The notes below the pieces were generated by a model. It was not told the DNA's origin. It was given only the letters and a program-made list of their open reading frames with translations, and searched no databases. The position numbers were made by a program, and so were the translations under genes. Shown piece after piece: positions 38,892 through 46,471 of a DNA stretch of 64,000 nucleotides (position 1 is its first letter; each line of letters opens with the position of its first letter). The stretch comes from KBS-83 sp036378335 (GTDB lineage: Bacteria > Acidobacteriota > Terriglobia > Terriglobales > Acidobacteriaceae): contig DASUWP010000120.1 in assembly GCA_036378335.1 (NCBI GenBank), positions 1 through 64,000 of the forward strand, given 5' to 3'.

Positions 38892-40592
38892 TCACTCTTC
38901 CGATGGCGCAGATCGGTCGTAAATGACCCGCCCATCGAAGATCGTGAGATCGACCTGCGTGTTCTGGATCTGCACTGGATCGATGTGAAAGATGTCCTGA
39001 GACAACACGGCGAAATCGGCGAGCTTGCCCGCTTCCACTGAGCCTTTGCTTTTGTCGTCGAACTGCGCATAGGCCGAGCCCACCGTGTATGCATGAACCG
39101 CCTGGGCCACAGTGATCTTCTGCTCGGGAATCCAGCCATTCGGGTTGCGATTGTCCAGCGTCCTGCGCGTGACGGCCGCAAAGATGCCCACCAGCGGCTT
39201 CAGCGGCGCGACCGGCCAGTCGGAGCCGAAGGCGAGGACTGCGCCCGAGTCCAGTAGCGAGCGAAAGTCATACGCGTAGTGAATGCGCTCTGGCCCGAGA
39301 CGCTTCTCCGCCCAGCGTCCGTCATCGATGGCGTGGTACGGCTGCATGGAAGCAATCACGCGAAGTTGCGCGAAGCGCGGAATATCCGCGGCCGTCAGAT
39401 GTTGCGCATGCTCGATGCGCAGACGGCGATCGCGTGGCCCGTTCGCCTTTTCGAGGCGCTGATACAGGTCGAGTATCGCGCGATTCGCATGATCGCCGAT
39501 GGCGTGAATGGCGATCTGCAGCCCGGCATTGTCGGCGCCCTTCATATCGGTAAACATCTGTTCCGGATGCTGCAGTTCGTCAGTCGCCAAACCGCTCGTG
39601 TTCGGCGCATCGTTGTAGGGAGCAAATAGCCACGCCGTAGACGCGCCGAGGCCGCCATCGGCAAAGGCTTTGAGGCCGCCCACCTGAATGAGCCCATCGC
39701 TGAATCCCGCCTGCATGCCGCTGCCTGCCAGGTTCTTCCAGTCCACCAGCCGCAGGTTCACGGAGATGCGGACCTTCAGCCGGCCTTCGCGCTCCAGTGC
39801 CTGCAGCGCGCGAAGATGCTGCGGACCCGATGTATCGTCCTGATCATCGGCCATCTCCTGCACGCTGGTCACGCCGTTGCGTGCCGCTTCTTCCTGCCCG
39901 GCAAGGATAGCCATCTCGGTCTCCTGAAGTGAAGGCGGCGGGATGACGCGGTGAATCAGCGTCATGGCAGCATCTTTGAACATGCCGGTTGGATTGCCAT
40001 CCGCATCGCGCACAATCACGCCGCCCGGCACATCCTTCGTATTGCGGTCCACGCCGGCAAGCCTCATGGCCAACGCATTTGCCAGCCCCATATGGCCGTC
40101 CAGCCGCATAACGAAGACTGGGTTCTTTGGCGTCACGTCATCGATCAATTGATGAGTCGGGAGCACGGCGGGCGTCCAGCGCTCGTGATCCCAAATACCG
40201 GACAGGATCCATACGCCTGCAGGCTGCGACTGGGCGAAGCGGGCAATGCGCCCGCGAAACTCTGCTTGCGATGAGGCGTCGAGAAGCTGCACATTCGCCA
40301 ATACCTGGCCACCGACAACGAAGTGAACATGTGCATCATTGAAGCCCGGAACAACTCGGCGTCCTTGCAGGTCGATCACGTGAGTGGAAGGGCCCGCAAG
40401 CTGCCGCATCTCGTCCGACATGCCGACGCGCAGAATGCGATTGCCATACACCGCGATCGCTTCGGTCTCCGGCTGCGCAGGATTTTCCGTCCAGACGTGC
40501 CCGTTCACCAGCACGAGCGTTGCATAGACCTGGGCATTCGCGGCAGTTGCACAAACCAGCAAAGCCCAAGGCACGACGAGTTGCTTCAGCAT
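38892..40592 (-). CDS. Secreted amidohydrolase (YtcJ-type)
   Basis: 566 residues from the ATG at 40592; the open frame extends upstream but crosses the promoter region. Signal peptide (about 1-20, ending TAANAQ). Amidohydrolase_3 domain: VPGFNDAHVHF gives the HxH metal pair; LRIEHAQHL and FGSDWPVAPL carry further metal-site residues. The lysine-region His residues (DGHMGLAN; AIHAIGDHANR) are in place. Substrate unknown; the family hydrolyses C-N bonds of cyclic or N-acyl compounds. TATACT on this strand 43 nt upstream. Divergent from the M14 peptidase. Confidence 0.88.
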   Translation of the reverse strand: MLKQLVVPWALLVCATAANAQVYATLVLVNGHVWTENPAQPETEAIAVYGNRILRVGMSDEMRQLAGPSTHVIDLQGRRVVPGFNDAHVHFVVGGQVLANVQLLDASSQAEFRGRIARFAQSQPAGVWILSGIWDHERWTPAVLPTHQLIDDVTPKNPVFVMRLDGHMGLANALAMRLAGVDRNTKDVPGGVIVRDADGNPTGMFKDAAMTLIHRVIPPPSLQETEMAILAGQEEAARNGVTSVQEMADDQDDTSGPQHLRALQALEREGRLKVRISVNLRLVDWKNLAGSGMQAGFSDGLIQVGGLKAFADGGLGASTAWLFAPYNDAPNTSGLATDELQHPEQMFTDMKGADNAGLQIAIHAIGDHANRAILDLYQRLEKANGPRDRRLRIEHAQHLTAADIPRFAQLRVIASMQPYHAIDDGRWAEKRLGPERIHYAYDFRSLLDSGAVLAFGSDWPVAPLKPLVGIFAAVTRRTLDNRNPNGWIPEQKITVAQAVHAYTVGSAYAQFDDKSKGSVEAGKLADFAVLSQDIFHIDPVQIQNTQVDLTIFDGRVIYDRSAPSEE

Positions 40593-40635
40593 GATCGGAA
40601 GCACCTGCTTAAAGAAGGATGTTTGCGGGGGCCTC

Positions 40636-40641
40636 AGTATA
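40636..40641 (-). promoter_or_regulatory. Candidate -10 (TATACT) for the amidohydrolase gene
   Basis: TATACT on the minus strand, 43 nt before the ATG at 40592, giving a leader of roughly 37 nt. No clear -35. Confidence 0.45.
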
Positions 40642-40705
40642 GGGGGCAAGTGCGTCACAACTACGAGAAAATCGTCGCCGGGTCGCTCACTTGCTACTCT
40701 AGGCC

Positions 40706-42535
40706 ATGCGCGCGCCGCTCCTGGCTGTTCTCTTCCTGCTGACTCCTGGCCTCTTCCCACAGAACACACCGCAGTCGAACGACTGGGCCACTCCGGCCGA
40801 GCAGTCCAATTACCGCACGACGCCCAACTACGCCACCACCATGGCCTACCTGCAGCGCATCGCCGCAGCGAAGCCGCAGCAGGTGCGCATCCAGGCCTTC
40901 GGCAAGACGGGTGAAGGCCGCGAGTTGGATATCGTGATTGCTTCGAACGACGGCGTCTTCGATCCCGACAAGCTGCACGCAGCCAAGCGTCCCATTGTGC
41001 TGGTGCAGAACGCGATCCATGCCGGCGAGATGGACGGCAAGGACAGCTGCCTCGCGCTGCTGCGCGACATGGTGATCACCGGCAAGGATGCGGCGCTGCT
41101 CGATCGCGCTGTATTCGTCTTCATCCCCATGTACAACGCGGATGGCCACGAGCGCCGCTCGCCCTACAACCGCATCAACCAAAACGGCCCCGAAGAGATG
41201 GGCTGGCGGGGTAATGCGAGGAATATCAACCTGAATCGTGATTACATGAAGGCCGATGCACCGGAGACGCGCGCCTTCATGGCCATGTTTCATCGTTGGC
41301 TGCCCGATTTCTTTGTCGACGATCACGTCACCGATGGCGCTGATTTCCAGTACGACGTCACCTTCACCATCGAGCACTTTCCCAACCTCAATGCGGACAC
41401 AGGACGCTTGCTCGAAGAGAGCGTCATTCCGGATCTGGAGCACCAGGTCGATGCGACGGGCCACCTCGCCTCGCCTACTTACATCTCGCTGGTCGACGAC
41501 TCCGATCCGGCAAAGGGACTCGGCTTCGATGCCTATGTTCCGCGCTTCTCAACCGGCTACATGAACCTGGAAAATCGGCCAAGCATGCTGGTCGAGATGC
41601 ACATGCTCAAGGACTACAAGACACGCGTAACCGGCAACTACGAGCTGTTGCGCGCGCTCCTCAAGGTCGTGAACCGGGATTCCGACAAGCTGATCGCACT
41701 GAATGCCGCGGCCGATCACGAAGCAGAACAGCTCGGCGCTCACCCGCTGAGCAACGTTAGCTACCCGCTCGGCCTCGGCTGGTCGGGCGAGACTACGCCA
41801 TTTCTCTTTCGTGGTTACAAATACACTCGCGAGCTCAGCGCCGTCTCCGGCACCATGTGGGTGCAGTACTCGCACGATCCATGGAACGCCACACTGCCCA
41901 TGCGGACTGGAGCGAAAGTTACGGTCTCCGCCGTGCCTCCGGCAGCGTATATCGTTCCCGCGCAATGGACGCACGTTATCGACGTGCTCGCCGCACATCA
42001 GGTCGTGATGCGGCGAACCACTGCGGCCTGGACGGTGCCGGTCGAGACCTACCGCTGCCACGGCGGCAACTGGCAGCAGCCGCCCTTCGAGGGTCACCAT
42101 CCGATGTTCGGCGGCGAGGGCAGCAAAGGCCATCCGGGCGAGCCGCCGCAGTGCACACTCGTCACCGAGACAATGACGTTTCCGGCCAATTCGGCGGTTG
42201 TCGAGCTGAACCAGCGCCTCTCGCACGTGGCGATGGCCTGGCTGGAGCCGATGGCGCCCGACTCTGCGATGGCATGGAACGCCTTCGATCCCATCTTCGA
42301 GCAGCGCGAATATGGCGAGCCCTACGTTCTTGAAAAGCTGGCGCGCGAGATGATGGCCAAAGACCCCAAGCTCAAAACAGAGTTCGAACAGCGGGTCGAA
42401 AATGATCCTAATTTTGCCGCAAGTCCACTGGCACGGCTCGAATTTTTCTATGACCGCTCGCCCTGGCTGGACCCGAGACTCGGCTTATATCCCGTGGGGA
42501 GACTTACGAAGCTGGACGGCGTCCCGCTGCGCTAG
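40706..42535 (+). CDS. Secreted M14-family zinc carboxypeptidase
   Basis: 609 residues. Signal peptide (about 1-18). The N-terminal M14 domain shows the zinc pair in NAIHAGEMDGKDS (HxxE) and a third ligand in FFVDDHVTDGADFQYD; NPDG-like YNADGHERR and INLNRDY (substrate-carboxylate Arg) are also present. The C-terminal 300 residues form the extra domain found in the larger bacterial M14 proteins. It would trim peptides outside the cytoplasm, along with the other secreted peptidases here. Confidence 0.9.
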   Translation: MRAPLLAVLFLLTPGLFPQNTPQSNDWATPAEQSNYRTTPNYATTMAYLQRIAAAKPQQVRIQAFGKTGEGRELDIVIASNDGVFDPDKLHAAKRPIVLVQNAIHAGEMDGKDSCLALLRDMVITGKDAALLDRAVFVFIPMYNADGHERRSPYNRINQNGPEEMGWRGNARNINLNRDYMKADAPETRAFMAMFHRWLPDFFVDDHVTDGADFQYDVTFTIEHFPNLNADTGRLLEESVIPDLEHQVDATGHLASPTYISLVDDSDPAKGLGFDAYVPRFSTGYMNLENRPSMLVEMHMLKDYKTRVTGNYELLRALLKVVNRDSDKLIALNAAADHEAEQLGAHPLSNVSYPLGLGWSGETTPFLFRGYKYTRELSAVSGTMWVQYSHDPWNATLPMRTGAKVTVSAVPPAAYIVPAQWTHVIDVLAAHQVVMRRTTAAWTVPVETYRCHGGNWQQPPFEGHHPMFGGEGSKGHPGEPPQCTLVTETMTFPANSAVVELNQRLSHVAMAWLEPMAPDSAMAWNAFDPIFEQREYGEPYVLEKLAREMMAKDPKLKTEFEQRVENDPNFAASPLARLEFFYDRSPWLDPRLGLYPVGRLTKLDGVPLR

Positions 42536-42750
42536 CCCTTAACAGCTGAGGATAGCGTCTTCATAGGCCAGCGTCTGACGATCTGCGCTGAGAAGCACCC
42601 ATTGCCATCGTCTGCCCATGACGATCTCCTCGCCCGCCCGGGCTTTCGACCAATGCGAACGTGGTGGGACTTCGCCTTGCAGATGTTGATCATTTCCGAC
42701 GCATTCTTGGCTCATTTCACTTGATCAACCGCTTCGATTACCAAAGAGTA
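42536..42750. other. Intergenic region upstream of the XRE regulator
   Basis: 215 bp without a recognisable gene; an open frame leading into the XRE gene from 42661 runs through its promoter and is not accepted. The base composition becomes AT-rich towards the promoter at 42751. Confidence 0.45.
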
Positions 42751-42779
42751 TTGGTATTTATCGCAATTTGCGATATTGT
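42751..42779 (+). promoter_or_regulatory. Promoter of the XRE-NfeD-flotillin-PspA cluster
   Basis: TTGGTA (42751-42756), a 17-nt spacer and TATTGT (42774-42779). The expected start is near 42786, leaving only about 10 nt of leader and no ribosome site before the ATG at 42796. The first palindrome fills the spacer. Confidence 0.65.
42759..42775. promoter_or_regulatory. Operator palindrome 1
   Basis: TATCGCAATTTGCGATA, perfect 8-bp arms around one central T, located between the -35 and -10 boxes. A bound repressor here would block RNA polymerase. Confidence 0.75.
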
Positions 42780-42796
42780 TATTGCGAATTGCAATA
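42780..42796. promoter_or_regulatory. Operator palindrome 2
   Basis: TATTGCGAATTGCAATA, 6-bp arms with a related core. Its centre is exactly 21 bp (two helical turns) from the first and it reaches the first base of the ATG. Probably bound cooperatively with the first site. Confidence 0.7.
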
Positions 42797-43413
42797 TGAA
42801 ACTTGGCGAGAAAATCCGCTACCTCCGCGAAGTCGAGGGCTCACTCCGCGGCCTGGATCGCGCGATGACCCAGCAGGAGCTGGTGCGTGCCGTTCGGGAA
42901 GAGATGGACACAGCCGTGAGTCAGTCCTATCTCTCTCAGATCGAGAGCGGCGCGCGTCCGCACCTGACCAACACCACTCGCCTGCTGCTAGCGCGCTTCT
43001 TCAAGGTGCATCCCGGCTATCTGGTCGATGACCCGGAGGGCTACCACGCCGAGTTGCTCTCGGAAGCGCGGACGCTGCACACGCACGTGAACGAGGACAA
43101 GCTCGACCTGTGGCTGATCTCCGGCGCCGAGCGCTTCCGACGCGATCCGGAGCTGCGCCGGGCACTGCTTGCAGCAGCTCAGCACGACGACACTCGCCGA
43201 TGTCTGTTGCTGCTCGCAGCCATTCTCGAAACGCCCTCCCTTGCCGACCGGCTGCTCGAGGTATTGCGGCCGGAGCTCGCGCCGCGGCATAAGCATTCCA
43301 CAGCGAAGAGCGGCACGGACAAGCGAAGCGCCGCCCGAAACGGCAGCCGCAATACGCACGACGGCAGCGTTGCTACGCGCGAAGGCAGCGCAACTATGAA
43401 AGAGAGGAGATGA
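42796..43413 (+). CDS. XRE-type transcriptional regulator of the flotillin/PspA cluster
   Basis: 205 residues from the ATG at 42796. N-terminal helix-turn-helix (about 1-75): KLGEKIRYLREVEG, MTQQELVRAVREEM, VSQSYLSQIESGARPHLTN; the recognition helix region resembles the PadR-unrelated, lambda-repressor (XRE) fold with an enlarged first loop. A helical middle part (about 85-150) and a polar Ser/Arg/Thr-rich tail (about 160-205) follow. Two palindromes in its promoter suggest autorepression. Its final codons (AGGAGATGA) contain the ribosome site of the next gene, which starts 3 nt later. Confidence 0.85.
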   Translation: MKLGEKIRYLREVEGSLRGLDRAMTQQELVRAVREEMDTAVSQSYLSQIESGARPHLTNTTRLLLARFFKVHPGYLVDDPEGYHAELLSEARTLHTHVNEDKLDLWLISGAERFRRDPELRRALLAAAQHDDTRRCLLLLAAILETPSLADRLLEVLRPELAPRHKHSTAKSGTDKRSAARNGSRNTHDGSVATREGSATMKERR

Positions 43414-43416
43414 CCT

Positions 43417-44037
43417 ATGCACACGTTCCTGTTGAGTGCGGAGAACTGGTATCTCGTCTGTTTTGGCGTCGGCCTGGTGTTGAGCCTGCTCGCGTTCGCG
43501 GGCGGCTTCGGCCATCTGCAGCTGGGCCACTTCCACGGCGGCCACTTTCATCTCGGTCATGCGCACGCCGGCCATGTGCACGCCCCGCGCGCCGGCGGAC
43601 ACGACAGTGGCCTTTCGCCCTTTAACGGGTTCACGCTGCTTGTCTTCCTATGTTGGTTTGGTGGAGCGGGATATCTGCTGAGCCGCTTCAGTCCGCTATG
43701 GGGCGCTGGAATATTCGCGCTGGCGGTCATCAGTGGCGTTGCCGGTGCGGCAATCATCTTCTGGTTTCTGGCGCGGGTGCTGCTTCCGCGTGAACGTGTC
43801 CTCACGGCGGAGGACACGGAGATGACGGGCGTGCTCGCGCGTGTTTCGAGTCCCATACGCGAGGGCGGCACCGGAGAGATCGCCTACTCGCAGGGTGGCG
43901 CGCGGCGCGCAGCTGCGGCCCGCAGCGAGGCCGGCACTGCGATCGAGCGGGATATCGAGGTCGTCGTGCTGCGTTACGAGCGCGGCGTCGCCTATGTACA
44001 GCCATGGTCGGAGCTGGAGGGCCCGCCCGCCACCTGA
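43417..44037 (+). CDS. Histidine-rich NfeD/YuaF-like membrane protein
   Basis: 206 residues; the ribosome site AGGAGA lies in the end of the regulator gene. One helix (about 10-30), then a loop (about 33-63) with 11 His in about 30 residues (HLQLGHFHGGHFHLGHAH and beyond), two more helices (about 70-88, 95-118) and a soluble C-terminal domain (about 122-206, EMTGVLARVSSPIREGGTGE, VVVLRYERGVAYVQPW) with the strand pattern of the NfeD OB-fold. NfeD/YuaF proteins partner flotillins, encoded next. The His loop is not a family feature and may bind metal. Confidence 0.75.
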   Translation: MHTFLLSAENWYLVCFGVGLVLSLLAFAGGFGHLQLGHFHGGHFHLGHAHAGHVHAPRAGGHDSGLSPFNGFTLLVFLCWFGGAGYLLSRFSPLWGAGIFALAVISGVAGAAIIFWFLARVLLPRERVLTAEDTEMTGVLARVSSPIREGGTGEIAYSQGGARRAAAARSEAGTAIERDIEVVVLRYERGVAYVQPWSELEGPPAT

Positions 44038-44142
44038 CGCTTTCTCACCGAACCCCGCGACCGCGCGCCGTCCACAGCCAGGGACGACACCGGCCATACG
44101 CAGTACGGCTGGCTTCACGCTGTTCGATTGTAAGGATCGGTT

Positions 44143-45561
44143 ATGCCAACCATTGTCACTGTCATCATCGGATTGGGAGTTGTCGTTCTTCTCATCATCA
44201 TGACGAGCATTGCGAAAATGTTTCGCAAGGCCGGACCCAACGAAGCCATCATCGTTTACGGATTCCGCGGTCCGCGCATCATCAAGGGCTCGGGCGCTGT
44301 CATCTTCCCTGTCGTCGAGAGCTGCCGCCAGCTCTCGCTGGAGCTGATGTCCTTCGACGTCGCACCGCAGCAGGACCTCTACACCAAGCAGGGCGTCGCG
44401 GTCACCGTCGAAGCGGTCGCGCAGATCAAGGTCCGTTCCGACCGCGAATCCATTCTCACCGCGGCCGAACAGTTTCTCACCAAAGCGCCGCCACAGCGCG
44501 AAGGGCTGATCCGTCTGGTGATGGAAGGTCATCTGCGCGGCATCATCGGCCAGCTCACTGTCGAACAGATCGTGAAGGAGCCGGAGATGGTGGGCGAGCG
44601 CATGCGCGCCACCTGCGCCGAAGATATGAGCAAGATGGGCCTGGAGGTGATCTCGTTCACCATCAAAGAAGTCCGCGACAAGAACGAATACATCACCAAT
44701 ATGGGCCGGCCGGACATCGCGCGCATCAAGCGCGATGCCGATGTCGCCGCCGCCGAAGCGGAGCGCGACACCGCTATCCGTCGCGCCATCGCGCTGCGTG
44801 AGTCAGCGGTGGCAAAGGCTGCGGCAGACCAGGAGCGCGTGCTGGCCGAAACACAGTCGCTCGCCAAACAAGCCGAGGCGCAGCGCGATCTGGATATCCA
44901 GAAGGCGCAGTTCACGGAGCAGAGCCGCAAGCAGGAGGCGCAGGCAGACAAGGCTTACGAGATTCAGACCAACGTCATGCAGCAGCGCGTGATCGCTGAG
45001 CAGGTGAAGGTGCAGCAGATCGAGAAGGAGCAGCAGGTCAAGGTGCAGGAAGCAGAAATTCTGCGCCACGAGAAAGAGCTGATCGCGACCGTGCTGAAAC
45101 AGGCGGAGATTGAGCGTCAGCGCATCGAGAATCTCGCTTCCGCAGAGAAGTCGCGCCTGATGATCGAAGCCGAAGGACGCGCATCCGCCATCCGCGCGCA
45201 GGGCGAAGCGGAAGCTGCCGTCATCTTCCAAAAGGGCGAGGCCGAAGCCAAGGCGATGAACGTGAAGGCCGAAGCCTATCAGGAATGGACGCAGGCCGCA
45301 GTCGTCGATCGCCTCATCTCCAGCATGCCGGAGGTGGTCCGCGCTATGTCCGAACCGCTCAGCAAGGTGGACAAGATCACCATCGTCTCCACCGGCAGTG
45401 ACGGCCAGGTGGGCGCTAACAAACTGACAGGCGATCTGACGAAGATCGCCGCACAGGTGCCCGCGCTTTTCGAGGCGCTCTCCGGCATGGATATGCACGA
45501 GCTGATGGCGAACGTGAAGAGCATGCGCGCACGTCCCAATGGCACTGTAACCAACAGCTAA
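44143..45561 (+). CDS. floT: Flotillin (SPFH/band 7 protein)
   Basis: 472 residues. N-terminal membrane hairpin (about 3-22), SPFH domain (about 30-200: EAIIVYGFRGPRIIKGSGA, GVAVTVEAVAQIKV), then a long Glu/Gln/Ala-rich coiled coil (about 205-400) and the C-terminal flotillin tail (VVDRLISSMPEVVRAMSEPL). Scaffolds membrane microdomains and affects fluidity. AAGGA before the ATG. Between the NfeD-like partner and PspA. Confidence 0.95.
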   Translation: MPTIVTVIIGLGVVVLLIIMTSIAKMFRKAGPNEAIIVYGFRGPRIIKGSGAVIFPVVESCRQLSLELMSFDVAPQQDLYTKQGVAVTVEAVAQIKVRSDRESILTAAEQFLTKAPPQREGLIRLVMEGHLRGIIGQLTVEQIVKEPEMVGERMRATCAEDMSKMGLEVISFTIKEVRDKNEYITNMGRPDIARIKRDADVAAAEAERDTAIRRAIALRESAVAKAAADQERVLAETQSLAKQAEAQRDLDIQKAQFTEQSRKQEAQADKAYEIQTNVMQQRVIAEQVKVQQIEKEQQVKVQEAEILRHEKELIATVLKQAEIERQRIENLASAEKSRLMIEAEGRASAIRAQGEAEAAVIFQKGEAEAKAMNVKAEAYQEWTQAAVVDRLISSMPEVVRAMSEPLSKVDKITIVSTGSDGQVGANKLTGDLTKIAAQVPALFEALSGMDMHELMANVKSMRARPNGTVTNS

Positions 45562-45565
45562 CCCG

Positions 45566-45600
45566 AGCGGTGGCTCCGGCTTTGGCTGGGGGCCACCGCT
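45566..45600. other. Hairpin between flotillin and PspA genes
   Basis: 9-bp stem AGCGGTGGC / GCCACCGCT with a 17-nt GC-rich loop that can fold further, followed by only two T. It could reduce transcription into pspA or stabilise the flotillin message. Confidence 0.45.
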
Positions 45601-45652
45601 TTACCAGATGTCAGAAGTCGAATGCGGCATCGAACAGTAAAGGAGTCACGTC

Positions 45653-46360
45653 ATGGCACTGCTTGAAAGAGTCGCAACTCTACTCCGCGCCAACCTCAAC
45701 GACCTGATCGACCGCGCGGAAGACCCGCAGAAGATGCTGCGCCAGCTCATCCTCGATATGGAGAACCAGCTCTTGCAGGTAAAGACTCAAGTAGCGATCG
45801 CGCTTGCAGACCAGCACCTGCTCGAGAAAAAGCAGTCCGAGCACGAGGAGTCCGCCGGCAACTGGCAGCGTAAAGCGGCGCTCGCCGTGACGCGCCAGCA
45901 GGATGATCTCGCGCGCGCCGCTTTGCGGCAGCAGATCAGCCATCAGCAGATGGCCGCAAGCTTCGCCCAGCAGCTCAACGATCAGCGGACCGAGACCGAC
46001 ACACTGCGTACTGCGCTCAGCCGGCTCCAGCAGCGATTGCAGGAGACGCAGTCGCGCTGCGAGCTGCTCGCCGTCGAGCATCGCCGTGCCCGCGCGAGCC
46101 AGAAGCTCAACGGTTCTGCACCCCGGCCGTCTGCGACCATGGCGCGCGTCCGTGGCCGCATCGACCAGGCATCCGCCGCCGGCCGGGCACAGCAGGCAAT
46201 GCTTGTCTCCGAGACAGGCACACATCTCGATAGGGGAGAGCTGGGTGAAGCGGAACTGGAAGAACGCTTCGCCGCAATGGAACGCGAGGACCAGATCGAA
46301 GATCTGCTGCGCGAGCTAAAAGCGCAGCAGGAGCAGCACAGGCTGCCCAGCTCTGCATGA
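45653..46360 (+). CDS. pspA: PspA/IM30-family membrane-protecting protein
   Basis: 235 residues, almost wholly helical coiled coil (about 25-160). The N-terminal amphipathic helix MALLERVATLLRANLNDLI and the EDPQKMLRQLILDME signature are diagnostic of PspA/Vipp1 (ESCRT-III-like). It binds and seals stressed inner membrane. AAGGAG ribosome site. Its place behind flotillin parallels B. subtilis clusters in which PspA- and flotillin-type proteins work together. Confidence 0.92.
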   Translation: MALLERVATLLRANLNDLIDRAEDPQKMLRQLILDMENQLLQVKTQVAIALADQHLLEKKQSEHEESAGNWQRKAALAVTRQQDDLARAALRQQISHQQMAASFAQQLNDQRTETDTLRTALSRLQQRLQETQSRCELLAVEHRRARASQKLNGSAPRPSATMARVRGRIDQASAAGRAQQAMLVSETGTHLDRGELGEAELEERFAAMEREDQIEDLLRELKAQQEQHRLPSSA

Positions 46361-46406
46361 AGTTCGGCATGATGTCTCACGCGATCGCCGCTGGAGATTT
46401 TGCCTC

Positions 46407-46412
46407 TATACT
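46407..46412 (+). promoter_or_regulatory. Candidate -10 (TATACT) for the GT-C gene
   Basis: TATACT, 60 nt before the ATG at 46472, with no obvious -35. Confidence 0.4.
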
Positions 46413-46471
46413 CGATCAGGTCGGTCCACTGACGCCCGCCGCGTTGGCAACCGGCCGATCGAAACTATTTC

